Both the position numbers and the translations under genes were made by a program. A DNA stretch of 64,000 bases, taken from the NCBI GenBank assembly GCA_020850595.1, contig JADZEK010000031.1:1-64000 (forward strand), in the 5' to 3' direction. The DNA comes from Anaerolineales bacterium. GTDB taxonomy: Bacteria; Chloroflexota; Anaerolineae; Anaerolineales; UBA6663. Below the pieces are notes generated by a model. The model saw only the letters and a program-made list of their open reading frames with translations, was not told the origin of the DNA and searched no databases. Positions within the stretch are counted from its first letter, which is position 1. The number at the start of each line of letters is the position of its first letter. Positions 16,285 through 24,275 of this stretch are shown here, piece after piece.

Positions 16285-16887
16285 CTAGCTCTGAATGCGC
16301 CGGAGCAGGTTTTCCAGGCGCGGCAGGTCGCGGGAGAGCAGGCGGGCCAGTTCGCGGCCGGCGGCGCGGCGGAAGGGGCGCTGGTCTTCGGGCGGGCGGG
16401 CGGTGGCGGCGTTGCGCAGGGCGACGACGATCAACTCGTCGGCGGGCACGTCGGGGGCGTTGAGCACCAGGCGCAAGAAATCGAATTGGGCGGTGCAGTC
16501 GCGCCACTCGGCGGGCGAGCAGGCTTCGATGCGGTCGAGGGTGACGGGCGGCTGAGGCGGCAGTGCGCACACGAGGGAGCCGGTGAGGCTGTAGTAGCCG
16601 ATGGAGAGCACGGCCACTTCGAGCGGCACCTGGCGGTTCTCGCGCTGGTCGAGGATGTAGGCTTCGTCCAGGTCGGGCGCGGCGATCATCTGGCGCACGA
16701 ACGGGTCGTCTTCGATGACGATGTCGTAGATCAGGCCGAGCACCTGGCTGCGGCCGCGCTGGGCGGGGGCCTTCACCAGGTCGCCAAAGCGGGGCACTTC
16801 CGGTTCGGGCACCGAGCAGCCGAAGACAAAGCCGGTGGTGGCGCTGCGCAACAGGCGCCCAATCGCCAGGTTCAATCCGTCTGCCAT
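16285..16887 (-). CDS. Unknown protein between nurA and herA
   Basis: Not recognised. A soluble 200-residue protein with no signal peptide or membrane segment. It begins MADGLNLAIGRLLRSATTGFVFGC and continues with a strand-rich region (GRSQVLGLIYDIVIEDDPFVRQM, PLEVAVLSIGYYSLTG), which could be an OB- or HAS-barrel-like fold. The C-terminal third is helical and Arg-rich (FRRAAGRELARLLSRDLPRLENLLRRI). AGGAG lies six bases before the ATG, overlapping the nurA stop region. Its position between nurA and herA makes an accessory role for the HerA-NurA machine likely, for example as a loading or adaptor subunit. That role is inferred from context only. Confidence 0.7.
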   Translation of the reverse strand: MADGLNLAIGRLLRSATTGFVFGCSVPEPEVPRFGDLVKAPAQRGRSQVLGLIYDIVIEDDPFVRQMIAAPDLDEAYILDQRENRQVPLEVAVLSIGYYSLTGSLVCALPPQPPVTLDRIEACSPAEWRDCTAQFDFLRLVLNAPDVPADELIVVALRNAATARPPEDQRPFRRAAGRELARLLSRDLPRLENLLRRIQS

Positions 16888-16896
16888 GTGTCGCTC

Positions 16897-18093
16897 CTAG
16901 CGCCCAAAGCGCCGCCGGGCGGCGCCCGTCCAGGCTTTGCCTTGGGCCTTGTGCGAGAGGCCGGGGGCCAACTGCCGGCGGATCATCGCGCCCATGACCA
17001 TCTCATCGAACGTCCGGCGCTCGCCCTGGGTGACGACGGCCAGTTCGTGGGCGCGCACGAGGACATAGGGGAAACCAGCGCTGACCTGCGATTGCGAGAC
17101 TAGCGCGGCGTGGGTGAGGTTGAGCCGGGCGGGGTCGTTGGCGACCCATTCGGGGACTTCCACGCGCAACAAGCCGGGCTGGCCGGGCCGCCCGGCGTTG
17201 AGGTAGAAGAAGTAGATGGTGTGGCCGCGGTCGCGGTAGTAAAGCTCATTGTTGGGGGAGGCGTTGACGAACAGGGCGCTGCGCTGGCCGGGGGCCAGGA
17301 AATTGAAGAGCAGCCCGTCGGTCAGGCCGGTGTAGGCGGGGCCGAGGTCGCGCAGAGTTTCTTCGCGGACTTGGTCGAGGGCCAGGCCGTGCAGGTGCAG
17401 CAGGCGCACGACATTGGCGGCGCGCGGCCGGTCCACGACGCCGGCGACGGCCGCGCCGGTGTCGCGCAGCTGGTCGAGCTGGTCGAGGTATTCGCCGATC
17501 TTTTGGCGGATGAGGTGCTGGTCGTTGATTTGGAGGGAGAGGTAGAGCAGGAGGCCGTTGTCGAGCACGGCCAGGGTGGGCGCGGAGGCGGCCTCGGGCG
17601 CGGCCAGGCGGGCCAGCTCGGCCAACTCGCGGCGGTCACGCTCGGCGTCTATGAGCACGGCGGGCTTCTGGCCGCCGTCTACTTCGTATAAGTCGGCGTC
17701 TTCGTAGAAGACCTGCGGGGTGGAGGCGGTGCTGGGGGCGCGCTCCAGCCCGGCGCGGAAGACGATGCTGCCGATGTTGATGAGGTAATAGAGGGCGACG
17801 CCGTGCCGGTCGGGGTAGATTTGCGAACCGTCGGCGGCGATGACGGTGTGGCGGGCGGCGAGGTCGGGCGGCGGGAAGGCGGCGTCAACGGCTTCGGCGG
17901 TGGGGATGGCGCCGGCCCAGCGCAGGTGGAGGGCGGCCTCCACCTTGCGGCGCAGGTCGGCAGCGGGGTCGGCGATGGCGCGCAGGGCGGCCTGGGCGAT
18001 CGGCAAGCGCGCCTCCAGGTCAGTCAGCTTGGCGGCCAAGGTGAGGCTGAGCTGGTTGACGGCCTGCGTGAGTTTGTTGAGTTCGAGGGCCAT
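16897..18093 (-). CDS. nurA: NurA-domain 5'-3' nuclease
   Basis: NurA nuclease of about 398 residues, partner of the HerA translocase in DNA end resection. The NurA signature is VIAADGSQIYPDRHG (about residue 88), whose Asp binds the catalytic metal. A second acidic site is LAVLDNGLLLYLSL, and a third conserved region near the C-terminus is SAGFPYVLVRAHELAVV. The N-terminal 60 residues are helical (LNKLTQAVNQLSLTLAAKL). The ATG at 18093 (MALEL) was chosen over the ORF-track start six codons upstream because a TACAAT -10 element ends only eight bases before it, which would put the transcription start at or next to this ATG. It heads the operon with the unknown gene and herA. Confidence 0.85.
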   Translation of the reverse strand: MALELNKLTQAVNQLSLTLAAKLTDLEARLPIAQAALRAIADPAADLRRKVEAALHLRWAGAIPTAEAVDAAFPPPDLAARHTVIAADGSQIYPDRHGVALYYLINIGSIVFRAGLERAPSTASTPQVFYEDADLYEVDGGQKPAVLIDAERDRRELAELARLAAPEAASAPTLAVLDNGLLLYLSLQINDQHLIRQKIGEYLDQLDQLRDTGAAVAGVVDRPRAANVVRLLHLHGLALDQVREETLRDLGPAYTGLTDGLLFNFLAPGQRSALFVNASPNNELYYRDRGHTIYFFYLNAGRPGQPGLLRVEVPEWVANDPARLNLTHAALVSQSQVSAGFPYVLVRAHELAVVTQGERRTFDEMVMGAMIRRQLAPGLSHKAQGKAWTGAARRRFGR

Positions 18094-18101
18094 GTGCGCG
18101 A

Positions 18102-18130
18102 ATTGTAGCACGTCCGTTCGGGGGTGAAAA
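18102..18130 (-). promoter_or_regulatory. Promoter of nurA, probable leaderless start
   Basis: On the minus strand a weak -35 TTTTCA is followed after 17 bases by TACAAT, preceded by TGC (extended -10). Only eight bases separate the -10 from the nurA ATG, so transcription would begin at or next to the start codon. The segment CCGAACGG-CGTGCTACAAT is shared with the glycosyltransferase promoter at 19578. Confidence 0.6.
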
Positions 18131-18158
18131 GACAGAGAGCGCAGACGGGCGGCCCGGC

Positions 18159-19514
18159 TCAGAGGGTCTGCTCGCCAAACAGGTCGGCCACGAGGGTTTG
18201 CAGGCGGCGGTCGAGCATGGAGTAGGAATAGTGCCGGCGCGCCAGGTTGTAATTGGTGTCGGCCATCTCGGCGGCCAGGCTGGGCGTGGTGAACAGGCGG
18301 CGCGTCTGCTGGAGGGTTTCTTCGGCAATGTAGCCGTCGAACTCGATGACCTGAAAGCCCTTGGGCTTGATGTCTACCTCGAAGATGGAGTAGTTATTCA
18401 CGACGAGCGGGCGGCGATAGTAAACCGCTTCGAGGAAGGCGTTGCCGAAGCCTTCCAGGGCGGAGGGGTAAGTGACCAAGTCAGCGTGAGGGTAGAGGTC
18501 GGCCAGGGCGTAGACCGGGCGGCCCGCGGGGGTCAGGCCGCGCTGATCACCGATGAGGCCGGAGACGAAGCTGACGGGGACATCGAGCAGGGCGGCGAAG
18601 CTGCGGAGATGGCGCTCATAGCCGGAGCCTTCGTCGCCGGAGGCGTGCGAGATGACGAGGCGGGCGGGCAGGCCGAGGCGCTTGACCAGTTCGATGGCGT
18701 GCTCGATGCCTTTGCGCTGCACGATGCGGGTGGGCTGGAGGATGAAGTACTCGCCGGGCAGCAGCCCCAGATCGGCGCGCAGGTGCTGGGTGTAGGCGTC
18801 GGGCGGGGAGGGCAGGTGATCGAAGTCCATGACGTTGGGGATGATGAAGGGGGTGACGGCCACGCGCCGGCTAAGCTCGGCGGCGGCGACGGAGTTGATG
18901 ACGACATGGCGGATAGTGGGCAGCGCGGGCGGGAAGGCCAGGCGCAGCAGGTCGTCTACGCAGTTGACCGTGAAGCGCTGGCGCTCCCAGGCGAAATCGT
19001 GGTGGTGGGCGATGATGGGCAGGCCGGTTTCGGCGATGAACTCGGTCAGGGCGATGCCCAGGGGCAGGTTCATGGGGATGGCCAGCGCGTTCTCGATGAT
19101 GAGCAACTCCAGCTCGAAGTCGTGGATGAACTGGTAGAGCTGCGCTTCCAGGTAGAGGGCCAGTTCGCGGATGCGGGCGGACAGGGCGGGAGGCCGCACC
19201 CGGTGGTGGACAGCGCGGGGGAGGCCGGCCAGTTTGGGATTGGAGAAGATTTCCAGGTCGGGGGCGCTCAGATCGCTGTCGAAGGCGGCGTTGCCAATGG
19301 CGGCGATGGCGGGGTGGCGGAAGTGCGCCTCGGGCACGATGCGGCTGCGTTCGGCCGGCCGGTCGCATTCGCCGGCGAAATAGCAGCAGATGTGGCCCTG
19401 CCGTTCCAGGACGGTTGCCCATTTTTCGGTTTCAAGCGAGACGCCATCGGTGCCGGCCAGCCGGGTTGACACGAAGCCGATTCGGCGGCCGGGCAGGCGC
19501 TGCGGTGCTGTCAT
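18159..19514 (-). CDS. Glycosyltransferase, GT4 (GT-B fold)
   Basis: Cytoplasmic GT-B glycosyltransferase of about 451 residues. The N-terminal acceptor domain starts RRIGFVSTRLAGTDGVSLETEKW, with the glycine-rich loop of GT4 enzymes. The donor domain carries ILQPTRIVQRKGIEHAIELV and the E-x7-E motif region PSALEGFGNAFLEAVYY. The acceptor is not identifiable; enzymes of this shape transfer mannose or glucose to small solutes or lipids. The start at 19514 has GAGGTG six bases upstream and was preferred over the longer ORF start, which lies upstream of the -10 element. It is a single-gene unit divergent from the response regulator. Confidence 0.85.
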   Translation of the reverse strand: MTAPQRLPGRRIGFVSTRLAGTDGVSLETEKWATVLERQGHICCYFAGECDRPAERSRIVPEAHFRHPAIAAIGNAAFDSDLSAPDLEIFSNPKLAGLPRAVHHRVRPPALSARIRELALYLEAQLYQFIHDFELELLIIENALAIPMNLPLGIALTEFIAETGLPIIAHHHDFAWERQRFTVNCVDDLLRLAFPPALPTIRHVVINSVAAAELSRRVAVTPFIIPNVMDFDHLPSPPDAYTQHLRADLGLLPGEYFILQPTRIVQRKGIEHAIELVKRLGLPARLVISHASGDEGSGYERHLRSFAALLDVPVSFVSGLIGDQRGLTPAGRPVYALADLYPHADLVTYPSALEGFGNAFLEAVYYRRPLVVNNYSIFEVDIKPKGFQVIEFDGYIAEETLQQTRRLFTTPSLAAEMADTNYNLARRHYSYSMLDRRLQTLVADLFGEQTL

Positions 19515-19577
19515 GGCTTCACCTCGCAAGGTTGGGTGCGCCGGCGGGGTTTTGACACCCGGGCCGGCGGCGTGACG

Positions 19578-19586
19578 ATTGTAGCA
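19578..19586 (-). promoter_or_regulatory. Extended -10 of the glycosyltransferase gene
   Basis: Minus-strand TGCTACAAT, preceded by CCGAACGGGCG, lies 63 bases upstream of the start codon. The same extended -10 occurs before nurA and the M20 peptidase gene. No convincing -35 was seen. Confidence 0.5.
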
Positions 19587-19690
19587 CGCCCGTTCGGGGC
19601 GCGGAAGCATGAGCCGGGTGAGGGTGGCTGGGTTGTGGCCGGCGGGAGTTGGAGGCCGCCGGCCTGGGGGGGAACGGCTCTAACCGGCAT

Positions 19691-19728
19691 TTGCCAAAGT
19701 TAGGACATGGTGTTAGACTTTCTAACAC
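19691..19728 (+). promoter_or_regulatory. Promoter and palindromic operator of the response regulator gene
   Basis: TTGCCA and TAGACT are separated by 17 bases, a reasonable sigma-70-type promoter. A perfect inverted repeat GTGTTAGA-CTT-TCTAACAC (19710-19728) covers the -10, and a further half-site GTTAG lies at about 19699. The site ends 29 bases before the ATG. Autoregulation by the encoded OmpR-type regulator is likely but inferred. Confidence 0.6.
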
Positions 19729-19757
19729 TTTTCATACCTACGCTGGACGGGACTGCC

Positions 19758-20444
19758 ATGTCTGAGAAGATCCTGGTCGTAGACGATGATGAAAACACGC
19801 TGTGGCTGATCGGCACGCTGTTGCAGCATCACGGCTTTGAGGTGGTCAAGACCGCCGCGGCGAGTGAGGCGCTGGAGTTGATTCGCACCCAGCCGGTAGA
19901 CCTGGTGCTGCTGGACGTGATGATGCCCGAAATGGACGGCTGGGAAGTGTGCCGGCGCATCCGCGAGACCACGCAGGTGCCGATTATCTTCATCACCGCC
20001 AAGAGTTCAGTGAAGGATGTGGTCAAGGGCCTGGAGATCGGCGGCGATGACTACGTGGTCAAACCGTTCGATAACCACGAACTGCTGGCGCGCATCCGCA
20101 CGCAACTGCGGCGGGGCACCACCGAGCGCGGGGCCGACGAGCTGAACTTCGCCGAGGGCAACCTGCGCATCAACTTCCACACGCGCGAGGTGAGCGTGTA
20201 TGGCAAGGCGGTGGAGCTGACGCCCAAGGAGTTTACGCTGCTGTCGGTGCTGGCGCGCAACGCCGGGCGGGTGCTGACGCGCAGCGAGTTGATCACGCAG
20301 ACGTGGGGGCCGGAGTACGGCGAGGCCAATGAGAGCCTGAAGCTGTACATCCACTACCTGCGCAAGAAGATCGAGCGCGACGCTAACCGGCCGGAGTTCA
20401 TCCTGACTTCGCGCGGGATCGGCTACCGCTTCGCCAACAAGTAG
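19758..20444 (+). CDS. OmpR-family response regulator, orphan
   Basis: Two-domain transcription regulator of 228 residues. The receiver domain has the acidic pair VVDDDEN, the phosphoacceptor Asp in LVLLDVMMPEMDG, the conserved Thr/Ser region FITAKSS and Lys in DDYVVKPFD. The C-terminal winged-helix domain includes ELTPKEFTLLSVLARNAGRVLTR and the wing ILTSRGIGYRF. No histidine kinase is encoded next to it, so its partner must be elsewhere. The ATG at 19758 (MSEKIL) fits family N-termini; the ORF-track start 17 codons earlier lies inside the palindromic operator. Transcription is convergent with the thiolase gene. Confidence 0.92.
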   Translation: MSEKILVVDDDENTLWLIGTLLQHHGFEVVKTAAASEALELIRTQPVDLVLLDVMMPEMDGWEVCRRIRETTQVPIIFITAKSSVKDVVKGLEIGGDDYVVKPFDNHELLARIRTQLRRGTTERGADELNFAEGNLRINFHTREVSVYGKAVELTPKEFTLLSVLARNAGRVLTRSELITQTWGPEYGEANESLKLYIHYLRKKIERDANRPEFILTSRGIGYRFANK

Positions 20445-20498
20445 GCGAGGATCGCGGTCGCGGCGGTTCCGCGCGCCACTCGTTAGGGCCTCTCAGCT

Positions 20499-21734
20499 TT
20501 AGGCCCCCAACCACTCGACAATCGTCGTCTCGCCCTGGCCGACGCCGACGCACAGGCTGACGAGGCCGTAATAGGGACGCGCCTCCGCCGCGGCGCGGCG
20601 GCCCATCTCGTGGAGGAGGGTGACCATGAGGCGGGCGCCGGAAGCGCCGAGGGGGTGGCCGAGGGCAATCGCGCCGCCGTTGACGTTGGTGAGGGCGGGG
20701 TCGAGGCCCAGCGCACGCATGACGGCCAGGGCCTGGGCGGCGAAGGCTTCGTTTAGCTCGATGAGGCGGATGTCTTTTAGCTCCAGCCCGGCGCGCAACA
20801 AGGCTTTGCGGGTGGCGGGGATCGGCCCGAGGCCCATGGTGCGCGGAGCCACGCCGGCGGCGGCCGAGGCGACCACGCGGGCCAGCGGCTGGAGGCCAAG
20901 CTGAATGGCCTTGCGGTCGCTCATGAGCACCAGCGCGGCGGCACCGTCGTTGAGGCCGGACGAGTTGCCGGCGGTGACCGTGCCGCCATCGCGGAAGGCG
21001 GGTTTGAGGCGGGCGAGGGCGGCGGCGGAGGTGTCGGGGCGCGGGTGCTCGTCACGGTCTACCAGGAGGGGGTCGCCCTTGCGCTGCGGGACGGGCACGG
21101 GCACGATCTCGGCCTGGAAGCGGCCGCTGTCTTGGGCGGCGGCGGCGCGGCGCTGGCTTTCGAGCGCGAAGGCGTCTTGCTCTTCGCGGGTGATGGGCCG
21201 GCCCGCGGCCAGGGTGTCGGCGACGATGTTCTCGGCGGTCTCGCCCATGGAGTCGTGGCCGTGCAGGGCCTTGAGCCGGGGGTTCGGGAAGCGCCAGCCG
21301 AGGGTGGTGTCCCACAGGGTGGCGTTGCCGAACGACCATTCGGGGCTGGTCTTGGCGAGGGCGTAGGGGGCGCGGGTCATGCTTTCGACGCCGCCGGCGA
21401 GGTAGATTTCGCCTTCGCCGGCTTTGAGGGCGCGGGCGGCGGCGTTGACGGCGGTGAGACCGGAGGCGCACAAGCGGTTGAAGGTGACGGCGGCGACGGA
21501 GGCGGGGAAGCCCGCCAGCAGGGCGGCCATGCGGGCGACGTTGCGGTTGTCTTCGCCGGCCTGGTTGGCGCAGCCCAGGTAGACTTCTTCGATAAGGGCG
21601 GGGTCGAGGCCGACGCGCTCAACGGCGGCGCGCAGGGTCAGCGCGGCCAGGTCGTCGGGGCGCACGTCTTTGAGCGCGCCGCCATGACGGCCAATGGGCG
21701 TGCGCACGGCGGAGACGATGACGGCTTCGGGCAT
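20499..21734 (-). CDS. Acetyl-CoA acyltransferase (PcaF/PaaJ-type thiolase)
   Basis: Thiolase of 411 residues that cleaves a 3-oxoacyl-CoA with CoA. The acyl-accepting Cys is in [12 protein letters not shown], the catalytic His in [16 protein letters not shown] and the second Cys in LCVGVGQG. The segment [21 protein letters not shown] is characteristic of the 3-oxoadipyl-CoA thiolase group (PcaF/PaaJ) rather than plain acetoacetyl-CoA thiolases. AAAGGA lies eight bases before the ATG at 21734, and a TACAAT -10 lies further upstream; the ORF-track protein is 239 codons too long at its N-terminus. PaaG-, PaaH- and PaaF-like genes lie elsewhere in the window, but this gene is monocistronic. Confidence 0.88.
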   Translation of the reverse strand: MPEAVIVSAVRTPIGRHGGALKDVRPDDLAALTLRAAVERVGLDPALIEEVYLGCANQAGEDNRNVARMAALLAGFPASVAAVTFNRLCASGLTAVNAAARALKAGEGEIYLAGGVESMTRAPYALAKTSPEWSFGNATLWDTTLGWRFPNPRLKALHGHDSMGETAENIVADTLAAGRPITREEQDAFALESQRRAAAAQDSGRFQAEIVPVPVPQRKGDPLLVDRDEHPRPDTSAAALARLKPAFRDGGTVTAGNSSGLNDGAAALVLMSDRKAIQLGLQPLARVVASAAAGVAPRTMGLGPIPATRKALLRAGLELKDIRLIELNEAFAAQALAVMRALGLDPALTNVNGGAIALGHPLGASGARLMVTLLHEMGRRAAAEARPYYGLVSLCVGVGQGETTIVEWLGA

Positions 21735-21773
21735 GGGGGGCATCCTTTCAACAGGCGCGGGCCAGCGGAGAGG

Positions 21774-21782
21774 ATTGTAACA
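21774..21782 (-). promoter_or_regulatory. -10 element of the thiolase gene
   Basis: Minus-strand TGTTACAAT (extended -10) lies 39 bases before the thiolase start codon. A -35 is not evident. Confidence 0.45.
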
Positions 21783-21851
21783 CCCGCCGCCGGGCGCATG
21801 AAGCGCGGCGGGGCGGCGACAGGCAGGCGCGATGGCCGCTGGAAACAGGTA

Positions 21852-21880
21852 TTGCCAGTTCCGCGGGGGAGGGGTAGAAT
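21852..21880 (+). promoter_or_regulatory. Promoter of the zinc-ribbon protein gene
   Basis: TTGCCA and TAGAAT are separated by exactly 17 bases; the start codon lies 69 bases downstream of the -10. It diverges from the thiolase promoter. Confidence 0.55.
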
Positions 21881-21949
21881 CAAGCTTATAGGCGGCGCGC
21901 CAATCACCGGCGCGTCGTCTCATTTTGAGCGCTGTGGTAAAGGACCAGA

Positions 21950-22162
21950 ATGCGGTACACGATTGCCCACATAAAGATTGATGACAACCTGCCCGAGTGC
22001 CCCAACTGTGGGGCGACCACTGTCTTTGCCAATGCGGCCGATATGGGCAAGGATGGCCGCGTTTACTTGATCTTCCGCTGCACGAATTGCTCGGCGGGCG
22101 AAACCAAGGTTTGGAAGCCGGAATACCAGGCCATGTCGGACCTGATTGCCTCGGACGACTAG
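21950..22162 (+). CDS. Small zinc-ribbon protein
   Basis: A 70-residue protein of unknown role. CPNC at residues 17-20 and CTNC at about 44-47 form a four-cysteine zinc ribbon, with [22 protein letters not shown] between the pairs. It starts at an ATG with AAAGGA eight bases upstream and is followed by a clear intrinsic terminator, so it is a single-gene unit. Its size suggests an RNA- or protein-binding factor, though nothing in the sequence fixes the partner. Confidence 0.75.
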   Translation: MRYTIAHIKIDDNLPECPNCGATTVFANAADMGKDGRVYLIFRCTNCSAGETKVWKPEYQAMSDLIASDD

Positions 22163-22195
22163 GAGCGGCGTCTGACAATCCAACAGTTTGGCCTG

Positions 22196-22217
22196 GCCCG
22201 GTTCGACCGGGCTTTTT
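22196..22217 (+). terminator. Intrinsic terminator after the zinc-ribbon gene
   Basis: GCCCGGT-TCG-ACCGGGC forms a perfect stem with a three-base loop, directly followed by TTTTT. It is the most canonical terminator in the window. Confidence 0.9.
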
Positions 22218-22261
22218 GTTTGGGCGGACGCCGGCCGCCGGGCGCGCGGCACGGCTCTTGC

Positions 22262-22267
22262 TAGAAT
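22262..22267 (+). promoter_or_regulatory. -10 element of the L,D-transpeptidase gene
   Basis: TAGAAT preceded by TGC (extended -10), 29 bases upstream of the start codon and before a strong GAGGAGG ribosome-binding site. Confidence 0.5.
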
Positions 22268-22296
22268 AGGCGCGTCGCTCACGAGGAGGCACCGCG

Positions 22297-23223
22297 ATGT
22301 CGTCTTGCTTTCGCCGGTTGGCGCGCCTGGGCTGGGCCGCGCTGGCGCTGGCGCTGCTGCTTGGCGGCTTGCCCGTTCGGCCCGCCGCCGCCCAGCCCGC
22401 CCGAGACCAGATCACCCACACCGTGCAGGCGGGTGAGAACCTGTATCGCATCGGCCTGCGCTACGGTGTGAGCTGGACGGATATTTTGGAGGCCAACCAC
22501 CTGGCGAGCAGCGCGATCTTCGCCGGGCAGGTACTCATCATCCCGGCACATGCATCGGTGAGCGATGTGCCCCCGGCCGGACCGCCGGACCCCGGCCAGA
22601 CGCCCGCTCCCAGCGGCTCAAGGACGACCTACGTGGTGCAGCCGGGCGACATTCTGGCGCGCATCGCGCAGCGCTACGGGGTCACGGTGTCGCAGATCGC
22701 GGCGGCCAACAGCATCGCGAATCCGTCGCTGATCTTCGCCGGGCAGGCGCTGATCATTCCGGCGGGGGGGAGCGACGCGGGAGACAGCAACGGAGACGGC
22801 ACGGACAACAGCAGCCCGAACGACCCGCCGCCGCCGTTGATCGGCAACCGGGAAATTCGGGTCAACCTGTCGCTGCAGCGCATGTACGTGTACCAGGACG
22901 GCGCGCTGCTGTGGGATTGGGTGGTCTCGACGGGCGAGCCGGGGCGCGAGACGGTGCCGGGGAACTTCAGCGTGCTGAACAAGATTCCCAACGCGTATGG
23001 CGCGACGTGGGATTTGTGGATGCCGAACTGGCTGGGGATTTATTGGGCCGGGTCGCTGCAAAACGGGATTCATGCGCTGCCAATTCTGTCGGACGGCTCG
23101 CGGCTGTGGGCGGGGCTGCTGGGCCAGCGGGTGTCGTTTGGGTGCGTGATCCTGGGCATTGCCGAGGCGCAGACGCTGTATGACTGGGCCGAGGTGGGCA
23201 CGCCGGTGAATATCAGCTATTAA
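22297..23223 (+). CDS. LysM-repeat L,D-transpeptidase (YkuD)
   Basis: Exported cell-wall enzyme of 308 residues. A signal peptide covers about residues 1-32 (hydrophobic [10 protein letters not shown], cut after AAAQ). Two LysM peptidoglycan-binding repeats follow ([18 protein letters not shown]... and [18 protein letters not shown]...), then a Pro/Asp-rich linker and a C-terminal YkuD domain. The catalytic Cys is in VSFGCVIL and the upstream His in GIHALPIL. The usual motif is SHGC; here the His before Gly is Phe, which is unusual. The enzyme should cross-link peptidoglycan or attach proteins to it. GAGGAGG precedes the ATG by seven bases, and a strong terminator follows. Confidence 0.88.
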   Translation: MSSCFRRLARLGWAALALALLLGGLPVRPAAAQPARDQITHTVQAGENLYRIGLRYGVSWTDILEANHLASSAIFAGQVLIIPAHASVSDVPPAGPPDPGQTPAPSGSRTTYVVQPGDILARIAQRYGVTVSQIAAANSIANPSLIFAGQALIIPAGGSDAGDSNGDGTDNSSPNDPPPPLIGNREIRVNLSLQRMYVYQDGALLWDWVVSTGEPGRETVPGNFSVLNKIPNAYGATWDLWMPNWLGIYWAGSLQNGIHALPILSDGSRLWAGLLGQRVSFGCVILGIAEAQTLYDWAEVGTPVNISY

Positions 23224-23315
23224 GGGAAGAGGGGTGGAGGCGCAGGACCTCCAGGGACCGGCCAGACTGACCGAGGGGTGGTCGGGCGGGTGGTTGGCAG
23301 CGGGGCACGAACGAC

Positions 23316-23348
23316 CCAGGGCGCTCACCTGAGCGCCCTGGTTATTTT
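23316..23348 (+). terminator. Intrinsic terminator after the L,D-transpeptidase gene
   Basis: CCAGGGCGCTC and GAGCGCCCTGG form a perfect 11-bp stem with a four-base loop, followed by TTATTTT. It lies between convergent genes. Confidence 0.88.
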
Positions 23349-23413
23349 GAGCCTGAAAGTCGGCCTGAGCCAGACGGCTTTTGAGGCCCTGGCGGCCCCT
23401 GGCCGGGTGTGTT

Positions 23414-23779
23414 TCAGCGGCCGGGTGGCCGGCGCTGGTCGTGCTTCAGCGCCTGCTTCACGTAATAGCGCACCTGTCCCGGCTTGATCTCGTCCACGGC
23501 CTGGAACTGGAGGTTCATGGCGTGCTTGCCCGAGCCGCGCAGCAGGCCGTACTTGTCCTCGAACGCGCGGCCGTGGGTGAAGCCGAGCGAGATGTGGGCC
23601 TTAGCGGCGCTGATCCAGGCCAGGTAGCCCGCGCCTTTCCACATGGGCGCGCCGTAATACAGGCCGAGCGTGGCCTGGGGGGCCAACTCGGCCATCAACG
23701 CGAACAGGCGGTCCACCACCGGCCGCAGGTCCGGCGACACCTTGTCGGCCAGGTAGGCGTCAACCGAGGCGTAGGGCAT
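23414..23779 (-). CDS. DUF1801 domain protein
   Basis: A 121-residue soluble protein of the DUF1801/YdhG type. Recognisable features are the N-terminal VDAYLADKVSPDLRPVVDRLFALM, then LGLYYGAPMWKGAGYLAWISAAKAHISLGF, where the YG-P-W pattern is typical. It ends in a basic tail. Function is not established for this branch. It is the last gene of a minus-strand run after the flavin reductase, seven bases past that gene's stop. It is distinct from the DUF1801 protein at 12553. Confidence 0.72.
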   Translation of the reverse strand: MPYASVDAYLADKVSPDLRPVVDRLFALMAELAPQATLGLYYGAPMWKGAGYLAWISAAKAHISLGFTHGRAFEDKYGLLRGSGKHAMNLQFQAVDEIKPGQVRYYVKQALKHDQRRPPGR

Positions 23780-23785
23780 GGGCGG

Positions 23786-24265
23786 CTAGCCGGAATACTT
23801 GAACCCGGCCTCGGCAATCGTCAACGGCGCGCCGGGGCGGTGCTGGCCGGCTTCGATCACCTCGGCGATGAACAGCACGTGGTCGCCGGAGGGCGTGGCG
23901 CTCTGCACGCGGCACTCGACCCAGGCGAGGGCGGCTGCGAGGATGGGGCTGCCGGTGGCCGGGCCGGGGGTCCAGGCCGCGCCGGTGATCTTGTCGGGGT
24001 GCTTGGCGAAGGTGCGGCCGAGCGAGCCGGCCAACTCGCGCTGCCCGCTCTCGTAGATGTTCACGGCAAACGCGCCGGCCGCTTCGATGACCTGGCGGCT
24101 GTGGCTGTCGTGCTCCACGGCCAGCGCCACGAGGGGCGGGTCAAACGAGCTTTGCACGATCCAGTTGACGGTCATGGCGCTCAATTCGTCGCCGTGGCGG
24201 GCCGTCACGGCATACAGGCCATAGGTGAATAGCCGCAGGGCCGCTTTCTTCACAGCAGGGTCCAT
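23786..24265 (-). CDS. Flavin reductase-like FMN-binding protein
   Basis: Flavin_Reduct (PF01613) protein of 159 residues. Family features include YGLYAVTARHGDELSAMTVNWIVQSSFDPPLVALAV at the N-terminus, where the T-x-N-W region contacts FMN, and FAVNIYESGQRELAGSLGR. Such enzymes supply reduced flavin to monooxygenases or act as small NAD(P)H:FMN reductases. The ATG at 24265 follows AAGGAG by six bases; that site overlaps the stop of the upstream dehydrogenase gene, so the two are coupled. The extended ORF start 50 codons upstream lies inside that gene and was rejected. A partner monooxygenase is not in the window. Confidence 0.83.
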   Translation of the reverse strand: MDPAVKKAALRLFTYGLYAVTARHGDELSAMTVNWIVQSSFDPPLVALAVEHDSHSRQVIEAAGAFAVNIYESGQRELAGSLGRTFAKHPDKITGAAWTPGPATGSPILAAALAWVECRVQSATPSGDHVLFIAEVIEAGQHRPGAPLTIAEAGFKYSG

Positions 24266-24275
24266 CGCACTCTCC

